From assembly GCA_009760855.2 (NCBI GenBank), contig WPIO01000045.1:1509501-1573500 (forward strand): a stretch of DNA of 64,000 nt, read 5' to 3'. The position numbers and the translations under genes are program-made. Numbering within the stretch: the stretch's first letter is position 1; each line of letters starts with the position of its first letter. The notes beneath the pieces were generated by a model, which was not told the origin of the DNA, did no database searches, and was given only the letters and a program-made list of their open reading frames with translations. Of this stretch, positions 54,101-63,906 are shown piece by piece. The stretch comes from Cristatella mucedo (Eukaryota; Bryozoa; Phylactolaemata; Cristatellidae).

Positions 54101-57100
54101 AAACGGAAGCCACCCACAGCACCTTTTGCAATGGAGATACATAACTGACCTCTGGGATTTGTTGACTAACCTTGCAGCCATATTCATCACCAGCTGCAGT
54201 GGCTTAATGGCTATATTTTACACAGGGAGCAGGTATGACGTTTAGCAGTGGAGACTTCTTAATGAGAATCCTTGGTGAAATTTATGAATTTGTGTACTGA
54301 GTCATCAGTTCTCATGTCAGTGAGACTCAACTGGCTGATTCTGCATGCACAGTAGCAACATCAAGGCATACACAATATTGGGGCTGCTTAAAAACGTAAT
54401 GCTAGTTCGAGTTGCTCGTGTCTTGCCGAATTTGCTTACTTCCCTGGTTAGTGTTGCTTCTTGCATGATACTTTTCCTATTGGTTATGGAAGCTACTGCC
54501 ATGCACGTGTGTTATGCTGTCCTCGAATCGCATCAGCGTTTTGCATATTTCAGACTTGGCACCAGATTTCAAGCTGCTGAACGATGCAAATGGCCGAGCA
54601 TTTTACTTTCATGAGCCAAGTGGAATGTGGGTAACACACTATAGTAGTTCCACCTATGATGCTATGCTATACGTGCTGCTGTCGATATGTTGCTCTGATA
54701 TGGATTGGTGGTTAACTGACAGCCATCCTCTTTGATTAACTCAGCTTTGCTATGTTTCTACCGATGCTTTCTGTTTAATTAATGCTGAACATGCCAGGTG
54801 GTGTTGACTGCTGACTTCTGTCTCGATTAGAGTGTTTGGTCTAACAGTTTTGAAAGCCGTGCTCAGGATGGGTGCGTCATTCATTTTGGTTGAGAAAGTC
54901 CATTGTCGTTGCTTAATTACTAGCTGCATCTAGAAGTGTGCCTGAGCATGCCAGATGCAAGTTTAGTGTGATATTTAGTTAATTTTAATTATGCTTGTCG
55001 GCGTGGTTCCTATTTACCCTTTGGACACAATCTTACAGCTGTTTCTCATTTAACTGTGTAGAGTAAGCTTTGCAGTTTGTTGCCATACTAGGAAACCTTT
55101 TGACTTGTCTGTCTGCGTGTTAGATCAGAAGCTTTTATGCAAACCAACATTGCTCATACGACTCACTGTGTTAGTTTAACCTGGGAGTGCTCTTTACCGG
55201 TAGAGACTTGGAACAAATCCCCAGTAGAAATGCTTTCACATCAATGACTGTGCAGCTTGACGGTATATAGGCATCTTTCGTGGGTAGTTTAATGGTGGGT
55301 TTGGGTATTGGTATTTTGATGTTTTACAAAAGACTTCACTGACATACTTAAAAGCAGCAATTGAGATATTGAGAGATCTCGTGCTGGAAAAGTGTATGCA
55401 GGGTATTTGATTAGATGTCATCTCTTATGATTTATTTCTAGTGTTCAAGCACTGAAAATTGAGCCGTGCCTATACTTACTGTGCATGTTTATCCCGTGCC
55501 TCTGGCCCTTGTACTGACGGGCTGAGTGCTCAGCAGGCTTTGCCTGTAGTGCAAGGTTCACTTAGTTCACCTAGTATTGCGAGGGCCGCATCAAAGCCAA
55601 TATCGTTGCCACCGGCAGAATTGCACTTTTTGACTTATTTTTAATTGTAATTTCTCCAGCTGATTGTTTCGTAGTCGTTTACTGAATTCTCGAGTAACTA
55701 GGCAAGCTAATTGGTGTACGGTTTTCAACACTTTCGCTCGGACTGCCAGTCTGCATCCCTAGGCACTCTAGCATTCAGTCGAAAGGATTGCAATTTGTAT
55801 GTTAAGTATTTTGATAAATACAGTTGCTGCTGTGCATCATGTGCTGCAGACTGGTTGATGGCATTCCGGAACCGGCAGAACTACCTCGCGGTGGGATCCT
55901 TGCTGACGAGATGGGACTTGGCAAAACTGTGGAGGTTTTGGCTTGCATACTGGCGCATCCTCGTCGGCTGGTGCTCAATACTAAGGTGAACCCGGCCATG
56001 AACAGTGTGGCAGCAAATACCATCACCGACGTCAGTGCTATGACTGATGATGCCTCATACTGCTTACTAAATGACAGCATTGATGCTAACCCCAACGATG
56101 GAAAACCATCTGGATCATATTTTTCCTCAGCCCCAAAGCCTCCACGTAGCTACCTGGAATGTACATGTGGGCAGACCAACAGTACAGCTGACTCCAAGGT
56201 ATCATACGTTGCTCTGCAATGCTGCTCTTCATTGTTTTGCTGCATATGCTTACTTAACGTGGCTAACGGCAGTCACATTTATGTCCTGTGGATGCATTTC
56301 TTTGTTTTTGGAGGTGGTCCCACCCAAAGTGTTAGAGCAGTAGCTAATGGTGCTAGTAGAGCCAGTTGGTAAGTGACTTGGGCATTGACACTATTTTCAG
56401 CTTCATAACATTGCTAAAATTAGGGCTTGTTTAGATAAGGATACCACGTCCAAGTTGATCCATGCATTCGTGACATCCCGTCTCGACTTCTGCAACTCAC
56501 TGCTTACTGGCCTACCAGCATGTGCGATCAGGCGATTGCAGCTGGTGCAAAACTCTGCAGCTAGGCTTGTCTGTCGTGAGCGTCGCAGTTGCCACATTAA
56601 ACCACTTCTCGCCGACCTGCACTCGCTACCAGTCAAGCAACGGATTGATTTCAAGGTTTTGTCGCTCACTTTTAGGTCTCTTCATTCTATGGCTCCAGCC
56701 TGTCTTTCAGATATACTCCCCAATCAGGCCAAGCATCGTACCACTCGCTTTTCGGAATCCAACAGTCTGGAAATACCTCATACAAACCTTAAATCCTTTG
56801 GAGACCGTGCATTTAGCTCGTATGCTCCCAAAGCCTGGAACTCCCTCCCGACCTGCGTCAGAACATCCCCTGACCTGATCACATTTAAAAGAAACTTAAA
56901 AACACACCTATTTAGGACAGCATTTAGTGGGTCCCTGTGATTCGTCCTTGGTGTGCTTATGCGTGCTGACACTGTGCATGCTGCCACTAACCACATTTGC
57001 ATGCTGACCCTGTCCATGTCACCCCTAACCATATTATTCATTTTGTTTGTTTTTCAAGCGTGATTTTACTTACTATTCTATTGCATATCACTTTGCAGCA

Positions 57101-60100
57101 AATGTAAAGCGCCTAGAAAGAGATTAAGTTCTCTGAGGGCACTTTATCAAGTGCAATATTATTATTATTATTATTATTGAGATGGGATTCTTTCTGTTTG
57201 ACTAGTAGGCTAATGTCAGTTGCTCTGTGGACCTTGTAGATAAGGCATGCTGCAAATGGTTGCTTTCAGTAATTGGTGAATTGTTGCAAAACCTGAATAC
57301 GTGTCTGTGTGGAAACGACCGTCGTGGCTGTTTTTTCGCCACTGATGACGGTACGGGCGAAAGCATTTTTTTTCTGAACTGCTGCCTACTGTCCAGCAGT
57401 ATTGATGGTCAGTGGTATAGAACATTTTCTCTGCTCCCGACTCTGCCCTTTGACTGTCTTCGTGTCAGCCCTCAGATCCTTGTAAAGGAGGTGGTGTGGT
57501 GAGCCTATGGCACACTAGGGAAGGTGGTTGGTTTTCACGATCTCCGTCCCAAGGTCGTGGGTTCGAATCCTGTTGTGGGCGATTCCTTATCGCTGCTGTA
57601 GGCAGTTGTGATAGCCGTAAAGGCTCTTCTGTCGCTATGCAAAAGATGATGTTAAATCAGCTAGTGAGGGGAGTGCATGTCACGTCTCCTGCTTCATCCG
57701 CTTTCTTTGACCACATTCGGCACATTCTTGTGCATGTTTGCCTGCTTGGCCGTGGAGCAATTTTGAGGAATACTGGTCTGAGCTCAGACTGTGCAGAATG
57801 CCCGCGATCGAGGTTTTATTGCCAAGCAAAGAGTGAGATGAGCCGTGCAGTAGGACTTGTGGGATGATAGAATCAGTCTGAAGTACCTCCCCCCCGAAGG
57901 CTCCCTCAGGCAAACTTGTTGTTAAGATATCCGGCATCTAGTCACAGCTTTGACCCTTGCTCCGAGTCTACTTCTTTCGAGATTGCGTCGTTTTTAGGAA
58001 CCTTTAAGAAGGAATATTTAAATGACCATAGTATTGGCAACATTGTGGCCCTCACCATTTTTGCCGGCTTGTGCAGCTGCCATGAGCACTCAGCCACCGA
58101 AGTCTGCTTATGTTTGTGGATCCTAGCCAGTGAGGATCTCTTGCCTGTTTCGACCAGCCTACTTGCTCTCTAGTGGATACGACGTTGTGGCTTATCGACG
58201 TTTTTCGGTGCATGATACGGCTGTCTGTTTCTTCTTTGACAGCTACGAGTACAGTGCACGCTGTGCGGCAGCATTCAGCATGCCGAGTGTGTGGGCGTCG
58301 ATCCCGGCTCAGACTCGATGCCATACAAATGCCCATACTGCCACCTTCATTCGGTAGGTCAAGGTCGAGGTGCACATAGTCGAGCGACTGGCCCCGATTT
58401 TGCAGCCCAGCGTTTGCCATAGTTTGCTGCTGCCGATTTTCTCTCTCTAAAGCTCGACTGCTTGTTCTTTCAGCCCAAGCTCCCGGTGTGTCCTCACTTA
58501 TGGGTCTCCCTCATCACCCAACCTGTATCTCTCATGCGGAGCTCGCCTGCTCGAGTGGTTGTGGGTCGCCTCAATTTTATGCTGCCTTTGTTAGTCGTCT
58601 TTGTTTCTGTCTGTCAGGCATCGGTCTTGGCGTGCACCCCAGCAGCTCGTTGTGACTGGTGCATTTCGTGTGTGTCACTCTTTTTATATTGGGCATAATT
58701 CTTAGGACCCTATACCGTCGTCGACGACGTTAGTCGTGTCGCCTGCCAGCATTGCTCACCAGTGGCTCGACGAGATACGCCGCCACGTCAGGCCCGGCGA
58801 AGTGAAAGTCATGGTACGGTGCCGCAGTGGCAGCGTTGTGGCCGTGGGAGAGCTAGGCCAAGAAGAGCAGCCGAACTGGAGGGTGGCTCTGATGGTGGCC
58901 ATGCGATCGAGCAACCCTCCAGCATTGGACTCCATTTACTTTCTCGGCCTGCACTAGCGCCTCTTTACTGCATCGTAACCTGCCTTTCTGCTGTATTTAT
59001 TTGCTTACCGCTCATCTGTTTCATACCGCTGCTGAAGCTCATGCATTAGCCATTGCCGCAGCTGCTGCCCGGACTTTTGGAATATTGAAATTCTTGGTGA
59101 AAAGCTTGAATCGGCAGTTAACCCATTTGCTCTACACTCATCCTCTTTTAGCTGTGAAGAATTGTAGCAAGTGTCCAAAAACGTTGGCATTCCTAATGAA
59201 AACTAAGCACCTTTCTACTTCCTCGAATGGATTTATCAGAAAATATGCTCCGAAGTTCTTCTGCATTATTTATTTCTGCATCCAGTTAATCAGGCTGTAC
59301 GATGTAGTGTAGGCAGCTGACCCAGCCCTAAGGAACAGGTGTGCTTGTGAGGCGATGCCGCTGGCAGCAAACTCAGCATAACTCAGCCTGCGTTTGTTTG
59401 CGTGCCCTAAGAAAAGGGGCTGAGCTTTAGCCCGCTGGTTGTACTAGAGCTTGTGTTGGCCTATGATGCCTGCATAGTGCCTCGTGCCTCAAGCTTCACA
59501 GGAGGCATCATTTTGCTCCGTCAGTTGACTGGTTATTCATGGCCGAAAGCTGAGTAAGCTAGGATCGTAGCTCTTTCCGGTTTTGTCAATTTTTCAATTT
59601 TTTTTTCTCGCGAAGCCACGACTCAATACCTGGGTGCTTTTGTTTGGCTTGTTTTGTTCTGTCTGTTGCTGAACTTCTTGCACATCTTCAGATGTACACA
59701 GGTGCAGACACCAAGAAATACGTCCAACCACAGACTCTCTGCAGCTATGATGTAATCATAACTACGTACGAAGTATTGAGCAAGGAGCTGTGGTTTACTA
59801 CGTTACCTCATAACAACAGTACGTACGAGTGATGCCAGCAGACTGATGCTGCCCATCACCTTGCTTGCCAATCAGTGACTGTCATGAATCACTGACATGA
59901 TGTGTTATTTTCCTCTTTTAAATCCACTGCAAGGCAGTGGCTATGTGTGGCTTTTGCCTCTATTCTTGTTTCTAGACGAAGCCACAGTGAATCATTGTAA
60001 ACGTTTTAGTGTCTTTGATAAGAACAGCAGAAGAAAGACAGGACGAAAGTCACACTTCTTATGATTTAGGGCTGGGTTTCTAAAAAGTGGCATCCTAATG

Positions 60101-61087
60101 TCTACTTTAGGATGGAAAAGGGACTTTTCTGTTAACTTTAGTCATATTGAAATATTTATTAGAAATAAAAATTATTGCCAGGTTCGATCTATTTCATTCG
60201 GTATTTAATTGCTTAGCTAGTAGCGTTAGCAGAATTTGTACTATATTATGTGACAAGTTTGCAGGCTAGGCGCTGCCATCATGACACCGATTTTTTAGCC
60301 ACTTTTATTTGGCGTTGCAGCCTACATTTCATCGACGGGGGAGCTAAGTCTAGTATCTGGATCATAAAATAGCTTTTAAGCTACGTAGGAAGCCTGCAGT
60401 GGTTGCACTGAGTTTATACAGTAAACAAGGGAAATGGTTTCATGAAACAAATATTCCTTGCAGTGGCACTACAGATGACCAAGCAGTCGATAGTATTATT
60501 CTCGTACTTCGTGTCCCTGATTCGAATCCTGCTGGCTACGTGATTTGTGGTGGTTTTGTGATAGCTTACTATACATGGCATCCTTTCGGCTTAAGGGATG
60601 CTTTGGCAGCCTGCCTAACTTCTTGTGTTTGTAGCAAGATGTCTTTCTGTGCACTTTAACTTTTCTCACACGTGCTGCATTCCGAATTTTTTCGTGCATC
60701 CTAGACAACGTATAAACACGAAAGTACTGGTTTCGCCGAGTAGTTAAGGTGCTAGCCCTTAACGATCAAGGTCAAGGTGAATGTATTTGAAGACTGAGGT
60801 TGTGGGCTCGAGCCTCGTGGCATATGTGAAGCACCTGAATAGAGGTTGAGTTCTCGTACGGCACTATTTTAATGAAGTGTATATTTATGTCATTTCACTT
60901 CCGATGATATCTTATTAAACGCTTTGTAATCGTAGTAACTATTTGTATTGCTGCAATTTGCGTTGGGCCCTAGCTTATTTACTACGCGGTGATCTAACAT
61001 ATTTTAGGTGCTGACGGCAGACGTTTTCGTCACCCTAAGCGCTTCTTGCCAATGCCCAGTCCACTAGAGGCTATACAATGGTGGCGA
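48072..61087 (+). CDS. SHPRH: SHPRH-like SNF2/PHD E3 ubiquitin ligase, 5' eleven exons (3' part beyond window)
   Basis: In animals SHPRH is a nuclear SNF2-family ATPase and RING E3 ligase (PCNA polyubiquitination, DNA damage tolerance). Exons: 48072-48144, 50043-50389, 50512-50690, 51390-51766, 52194-52529, 54554-54626, 55850-56198, 58243-58353, 58706-58813, 59692-59818, 61008-61087. All junctions are AG/GT, and the phases agree to give 720 codons without a stop. Domains: divergent N-terminus (1-320); RSYQWRAVCWMLEREG, the SNF2 Q region (370-385); GGILADEMGLGKTVEVL with Walker A Lys487 (476-492); PHD finger with ligands C566, C568, C583, C586, H591, C594, C608 and C611; TLVVSPASIAHQWLDEI, motif Ia (623-639); YDVIITTYEVL; and PSPLEAIQWWR at the end. 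The DEAH, RING and helicase-C exons are not in the window. No H15 linker-histone domain lies between Walker A and the PHD. Confidence 0.9.
48395..48585 (+). mobile_element. SINE-2 copy in intron 1
   Basis: TAGGTAAGGTAGTGGCTCTT, the B-box region CGTGCGTTCGAATCC, GGGCGATCATTTATTACTGC, GTGATAGCCTTTAAGGC and AAAACGAGGCTGTTCATAAG, then TCAGCTAATATTTTTAATA. Confidence 0.82.
48935..49200 (-). mobile_element. LINE-B 3' fragment in intron 1
   Basis: Reverse copy: AATGTATCTCTGTCTTTAAC, then complement of the LINE-B C-terminal coding end (AAGCAGCTTTCGGTATGCAT) to about GGCAGCAGGAGTACG. Confidence 0.8.
49250..49402 (-). mobile_element. SINE-2 copy, reverse, in intron 1
   Basis: AGCAGATTTAACAGCCTCAT, GAGGCTTAACAGCTATCGAT, GGATCGCCCACTCGAACCCA (B box complement) and CACCTTACCTCATGGGC. 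Confidence 0.8.
50043..50389 (+). CDS. SHPRH: SHPRH-like exon 2
   Basis: Acceptor ...CTACTTATAG after a pyrimidine-rich stretch; donor CCAT|GTAAGT. Encodes residues 25-140, a Ser/Ala/Val-rich poorly conserved region (ending ALCVPIH). The frame stays open upstream to 49967 and downstream to 50803, but the phases of neighbouring exons fix these borders. Confidence 0.75.
50512..50690 (+). CDS. SHPRH: SHPRH-like exon 3
   Basis: Acceptor ATACAATTTCAG, donor AAAAAG|GTAAGA. Encodes VADRFERDSLAIGCLEIL through VWLYVTNEATSILCARLK, in the position of the N-terminal alpha/beta region of SHPRH. Enters in phase 0 and leaves in phase 2. Confidence 0.78.
51010..51155 (+). mobile_element. SINE-1, full-length copy in intron 3
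   Basis: Best copy of the family. The A-box region is GGTTTGGTCCAGCAGTTAAG. A GACCACGGTCTGACTGGGGTCG hairpin-like spacer follows. The B box lies in GTGGGCTCGAGCCCCGAGGC. The LINE-A-like 3' stem is GCGCCTGAATAGAGATTAAG plus TTCTCTTGGGGCGC, and the end is TATATAATGAATTATA. Confidence 0.9.
51390..51766 (+). CDS. SHPRH: SHPRH-like exon 4
   Basis: Acceptor GTTTTTTTCGTAG, donor ACACAG|GTAACT. Encodes KKLHWLAELFPERLDEATIH through SKLEVSVYLSRSVLV and HFYGSQLLKVPPLKE. The VSVYL segment corresponds to the vertebrate N-terminal beta-rich region. Phase 2 in, phase 1 out. Confidence 0.85.
52194..52529 (+). CDS. SHPRH: SHPRH-like exon 5
   Basis: Acceptor CTTCTGCATGCAG, donor GCTCG|GTACGT. Encodes EHYTQQVADLYEAVKSYHQ, then GALLPTLRSYQWRAVCWMLE, the SNF2 entry motif (LRPYQ...AVxWML in the family). 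A Ser/Ala/Thr-rich insertion follows. The 153-codon reverse frame over it is a shadow. Confidence 0.88.
52530..54553 (+). other. SHPRH-like intron 5
   Basis: Large intron of about 2 kb containing a reverse LINE-B copy at 53630-54240. The rest, including several 70-140 codon frames, shows no domain. Confidence 0.6.
53630..54240 (-). mobile_element. LINE-B copy, reverse, decayed
   Basis: Complement of the LINE-B C-terminus with frameshifts: TTATGCAGGAAAGTTTGTTA (end), AGATCTTACGCGACAAAGAG, AGCAAAAGCTTCTGTCGCC (GDRSFSSAGP region) and GCAGCCATATTCATCACCAG (complement of the MNMAA region). Confidence 0.8.
54554..54626 (+). CDS. SHPRH: SHPRH-like exon 6
   Basis: Acceptor GCATATTTCAG; encodes LAPDFKLLNDANGRAFYFHE, the short segment between the SNF2 entry motif and Walker A. 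Two donors compete: GTGGGT at 54627 and GTAACA at 54631. Only the first keeps the frame to exon 7 and gives the same spacing to GGILADEMG as in vertebrate SHPRH. Confidence 0.82.
55850..56198 (+). CDS. SHPRH: SHPRH-like exon 7 (Walker A and first half of PHD)
   Basis: Acceptor CATGTGCTGCAG, donor TCCAAG|GTATCA. Encodes LPRGGILADEMGLGKTVEVL, the nucleotide-binding P-loop, then a polar linker of about 60 residues rich in Asn, Asp and Ser. YLECTCG then supplies the first two zinc ligands of the PHD finger. Confidence 0.95.
56395..57178 (+). mobile_element. LINE-A, young 5'-truncated copy in intron 7
   Basis: From TTTTCAGCTTCATAACATTG through an intact C-terminal RT frame (56455-56940, ending TAFSGSL-stop), 3' UTR, hairpin and (ATT)n. 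Over its length it is almost identical to 63117-63904. Same orientation as the host gene, so the splice-like TTTTCAG at its 5' edge is worth noting. Confidence 0.93.
57495..57678 (+). mobile_element. SINE-2 copy in intron 7
   Basis: GTGAGCCTATGGCACACTAG, GGAAGGTGGTTGGTTTTCAC, AAGGTCGTGGGTTCGAATCC (B box), GTGGGCGATTCCTTATCGCT, GTGATAGCCGTAAAGGCTC, TATGCAAAAGATGATGTTAA and ATCAGCTAGTG. Confidence 0.87.
58243..58353 (+). CDS. SHPRH: SHPRH-like exon 8 (second half of PHD)
   Basis: Acceptor TTCTTTGACAG, donor TTCG|GTAGGT; phase 0 at both ends. Encodes VQCTLCGSIQHAECVGVD and YKCPYC, providing the CxxC, HxxC and final CxxC that complete the C4HC3 PHD finger begun in exon 7. Confidence 0.95.
58354..58705 (+). 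other. SHPRH-like intron 8
   Basis: 352-base intron with nothing recognised. Confidence 0.6.
58706..58813 (+). CDS. SHPRH: SHPRH-like exon 9 (SNF2 motif Ia)
   Basis: Acceptor GCATAATTCTTAG, donor GTCATG|GTACGG; phase 0 at both ends. Encodes TLVVSPASIAHQWLDEIRRH, which fits the SNF2 motif Ia region directly after the PHD finger, as in SHPRH. Confidence 0.95.
58814..59691 (+). other. SHPRH-like intron 9
   Basis: 878-base intron. A GC-rich stretch at 58815-58950 with an ATCGAGCAACCC B-box-like motif could be an old tRNA-derived element; not assignable. Confidence 0.5.
59692..59818 (+). CDS. SHPRH: SHPRH-like exon 10
   Basis: Acceptor CTTGCACATCTTCAG, donor AACAACA|GTACGT; phase 0 in, phase 1 out. 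Encodes MYTGADTKKYVQPQTL then YDVIITTYEVLSKELWFTTL, the SNF2 segment just ahead of the DEAH-box region. Confidence 0.94.
60470..60600 (+). mobile_element. possible SINE-2 relic
   Basis: B-box-like CCCTGATTCGAATCCTGCTG and, at the right distance, GTGGTTTTGTGATAGCTTAC; other parts too diverged to be sure. Confidence 0.4.
60715..60885 (+). mobile_element. SINE-1 copy in intron 10
   Basis: TACTGGTTTCGCCGAGTAGT-TAAGG (A box), TCAAGGTCAAGGTGAATGTA, then TTGTGGGCTCGAGCCTCGTG (B box), GAAGCACCTGAATAGAGGTT, GAGTTCTC and ATGAAGTGTA. Matches 46336-46412 over its first half. Confidence 0.85.
61008..61087 (+). CDS. SHPRH: SHPRH-like exon 11 (last in window)
   Basis: Acceptor CATATTTTAG, donor GGCGA|GTAAGT. 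Encodes ADGRRFRHPKRFLPMPSPLE then AIQWWR. In the family this is followed at once by the DEAH-box equivalent, which I do not find before 64000, so the gene continues. Confidence 0.93.
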
Positions 61088-61479
61088 GTAAGTTATTGCT
61101 TCATTGCATTGGGCTGTATTTAATACAAGTTGAGTTTGCGATTGTAATTGTTAACGTCAGTTCAGTTGTGATCAAGCTAACAGGTTTTCATATATGCTTG
61201 GTTCAATGTCCTCATAGTTAATTTAAAGGACTCTATTCGTGTGTATATAAATGCGTTTGTACATATTTAACTTGCTTTCATATTGGGTTCTCATTGAAGA
61301 AAAGAACCTCAATATTTGTGATGTGTCCTATAAGGTCAATGGCTTATTATTCAATGTGGCAAGTCCATCTTCATTCATTCAGTGGGTGATTCATCCATTA
61401 AGTCTTTGCTGAATGGCTATCATACTAGATTCGCTTGGTTGCCAAGACCGAATGCAAAGATGTTCGGCTGGTTTAGCAA

Positions 61480-61632
61480 CCACATTTAATTTGTATGGCA
61501 GCAGGAGAGCCTTAACAGCTATCACCACCACTTGCAGTGGGCAACTTAGAGTCACCAATTGCAGCACTTGAACCTACGACCCGGGTCGCGAATAGTGAGA
61601 GCTTTACTTCTTGGGCAAAGACCGAGGGGCAG
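61480..61632 (-). mobile_element. SINE-2 copy, reverse
   Basis: AGCCTTAACAGCTATCACCA, CCACTTGCAGTGGGCAACTT, then AGCACTTGAACCTACGACCC (B box complement) and TTTACTTCTTGGGCAAAGAC. Confidence 0.8.
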
Positions 61633-61889
61633 GGGTGATTTGATTAATTTAATAGTTCATACCCTAGCCACCTTAGGTCCCCACCTACATCCTAGCTCCA
61701 TTTTTCACTATGGCATGTCATTGTCTCGAGCCCTGCTGTCTAGGGGTAATGCTTCATAAAACCGGCTTACAGTGATTAGTTATTTAATCCGGCTGGCCGT
61801 GCATGCAGGTGGGCAGAGCTCGCTTAATGGGAAGGAGGCAGTGAGAGGTCAAGAGGGGAGAACTGTAGTAGCTTGGCTAGCTCGTCGAA

Positions 61890-62520
61890 TATCTTGGAGT
61901 CATCCCTTCTCCAGAAAAGTCTGGGCACGCCATTCTAAAACGACCTGTCATTGGATGACCACATTTCCTTCACTGTCGAGTCGGCCTACTTTTAGCCATG
62001 GAGCATTGCCCGAGTGAGCATGCAAAGACAAAATTACGACAGCTAAACGAGTTCATGCATTTGTTACATTGAGTCGAGTTTATTGCAATTCCCTTTATTC
62101 AGAGCTCTCGGCCTGTGCCTTTGATCGTCTGCAGCTGGTGCAAAACTCGGGAGCTCATACTTGTGTGTCGTCAGCGTCCTAGCTGCCACATCACCCCATG
62201 TTCGTCTGAGCATTATTGGCTCCCTATCACGCATAGAATCATCTAAGATACTTACTCTGGCACACAGGTCACTTCACTCTCTTGCACCAGTCTGCTTATC
62301 CGACATCATGACACCTCCGGCTTACTCTTCCACAACATGCTTCTCGGCTTCCAGTTGTGTGGCCGATCTTTGCAACGGATAGAAGTCTTCTTGCAATTTG
62401 GCCTTCTCTTCTTATGCAGCTAAAAGGCTTTAATCCACTTCTGGCTTGGGTCTCTACCTCAGAGGATTTGGGATCATTTAAGACTCTGCTATAGCTGCAA
62501 CTGTTCTCTCAATTTCTCCT
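61890..62520 (+). mobile_element. LINE-A-type RT, decayed
   Basis: Order preserved: GGCACGCCATTCTAAAACGA with CCTGTCATTGGATGACCACA (NLGVxFxSDLSLDDH), GGCCTACTTTTAGCCATGGA, GCAGCTGGTGCAAAACTCGG, CGTCCTAGCTGCCACATCAC, and GCACCAGTCTGCTTATCCGA. Older than the copy that follows it directly. Confidence 0.7.
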
Positions 62521-62599
62521 GCTTCCTCTCTGTGTCTCATATTATTATCAATGTACATTTAATTGCACACACCCATGTTTTACACACAACCACTAACTT

Positions 62600-63906
62600 A
62601 TACACTGGCACTGCTCTGCTGTGGTTCAGGTCCTATCTCAGTGGGAGACTCCAGAGTGTTGACGTGAATGGACAAAGATCATCTGAAGTACCTCTAAAAT
62701 ATGGAGTACCTCAGGGCTCTGTGCTAGGTCCGGTCCTTTTCACCGTTTATACTCTCCCTCTCGCTGATGTGATTGCCAAGCACAATCTAGGCTTTCACTT
62801 CTATGCGGATGACACTTAGTTGTACCTTTGCTTTGATCCCTCCCAGCCTTCGAGCACCTCAAATTCTCTCAACTCACTTGCTGCATGCATTGATGACATC
62901 CGATCATGGATGGCAGCAAATTTTCTAAAACTAAACGATGATAAAACTAACTTACTAGTTATGGGCAAACCTAGTGTTATTCAGAAATTGGAAAGGCTGA
63001 CTTTCAAAATTGGCTCTGCCAGCATATCTCCAGTTGCATCAGCTCGAAATCTAGGTGTCATATTCCAAAGCGACCTCTCGTTAGACGACCACATCAGCTC
63101 CACAGTCAAATCAGCCTATTTTCAGCTTCATAACATTGCTAAAATTAGGGCTTGTTTAGATAAGGATACCACGTCCAAGTTGGTCCATGCATTCGTGACA
63201 TCTCGTCTCGACTTCTGCAACTCACTGCTTACTGGCCTACCAGCATGTGCTGTCAGGCGATTGCAGCTGGTGCAAAACTCTGCAGCTAGGCTTGTCTGTC
63301 GTGAGCGTCGCAGTTGCCACATTACTCCACTTCTCGCCGACCTGCACTGGTTACCAGTCAAGCAACGGATTTGACTTCAAGGTTTTGTCGCTCACTTTTA
63401 GGTCACTTCATTCTATGGCTCCAGCCTATCTCTCAGATATACTACGCCATCAGGCAAAGCATCGTACCACTCGCTTTTCGGAATCCAACAGTCTAGAAAT
63501 ACCTCGTACAAACCTTAAATCCTTTGGAGACCGTGCATTTAGTTCGTATGCTCCCAAAGCGTGGAACTCCCTCCCGACCTGCATCAGAACATCCCCAGAC
63601 CTGACCACATTTAAAAGAAACTTAAAAACATACCTATTTAGGACAGCATTTAGTGGGTCCTTGTGATTCGTCCTTGGTGTGCTTATGCGTGCTGACACTG
63701 TGCATGCTGCCACTAACCACATTTGCATGCTGACCCAGTGCATGTCACCCCTAACCATGTTATTCATTTTGTTTGTTTTTCAAGCATGATTTTACTTACT
63801 ATTCTATTGCGTATCACTTTGCAGCAAATGTAAAGCGCCTAGAAAGAGATTGGGTTCTCTGAGGGCGCTTTATCAAGTGCAATATTATTATTATTATTAT
63901 TATTAT
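62600..63906 (+). mobile_element. LINE-A, young 5'-truncated copy
   Basis: Begins inside RT ([20 protein letters not shown]), continues [20 protein letters not shown] and the catalytic HFYADDT. There a TAG at 62818 replaces the next codon (L in the 26 kb copy). The frame then stays open from 62820 to a 1-base insertion near 63370 and continues to TAFSGSL-stop at 63666. The 3' UTR, hairpin and about eight ATT units end it at 63906. It lies in the same orientation as, and presumably in an intron of, the SHPRH-like gene. Confidence 0.93.

Larger units (their letters stand above)
59819..61007 (+). other. SHPRH-like intron 10
   Basis: About 1.2 kb containing a degraded SINE-2-like segment at 60470-60600 (TGATTCGAATCCTG, then GTGATAGC) and a SINE-1 copy at 60715-60885. 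Confidence 0.6.

Noticed and set aside
54627-54636. donor GTAACA at 54631 as the end of SHPRH exon 6
   Set aside because: Produces a frameshift relative to exon 7; GTGGGT at 54627 keeps frame and family spacing.
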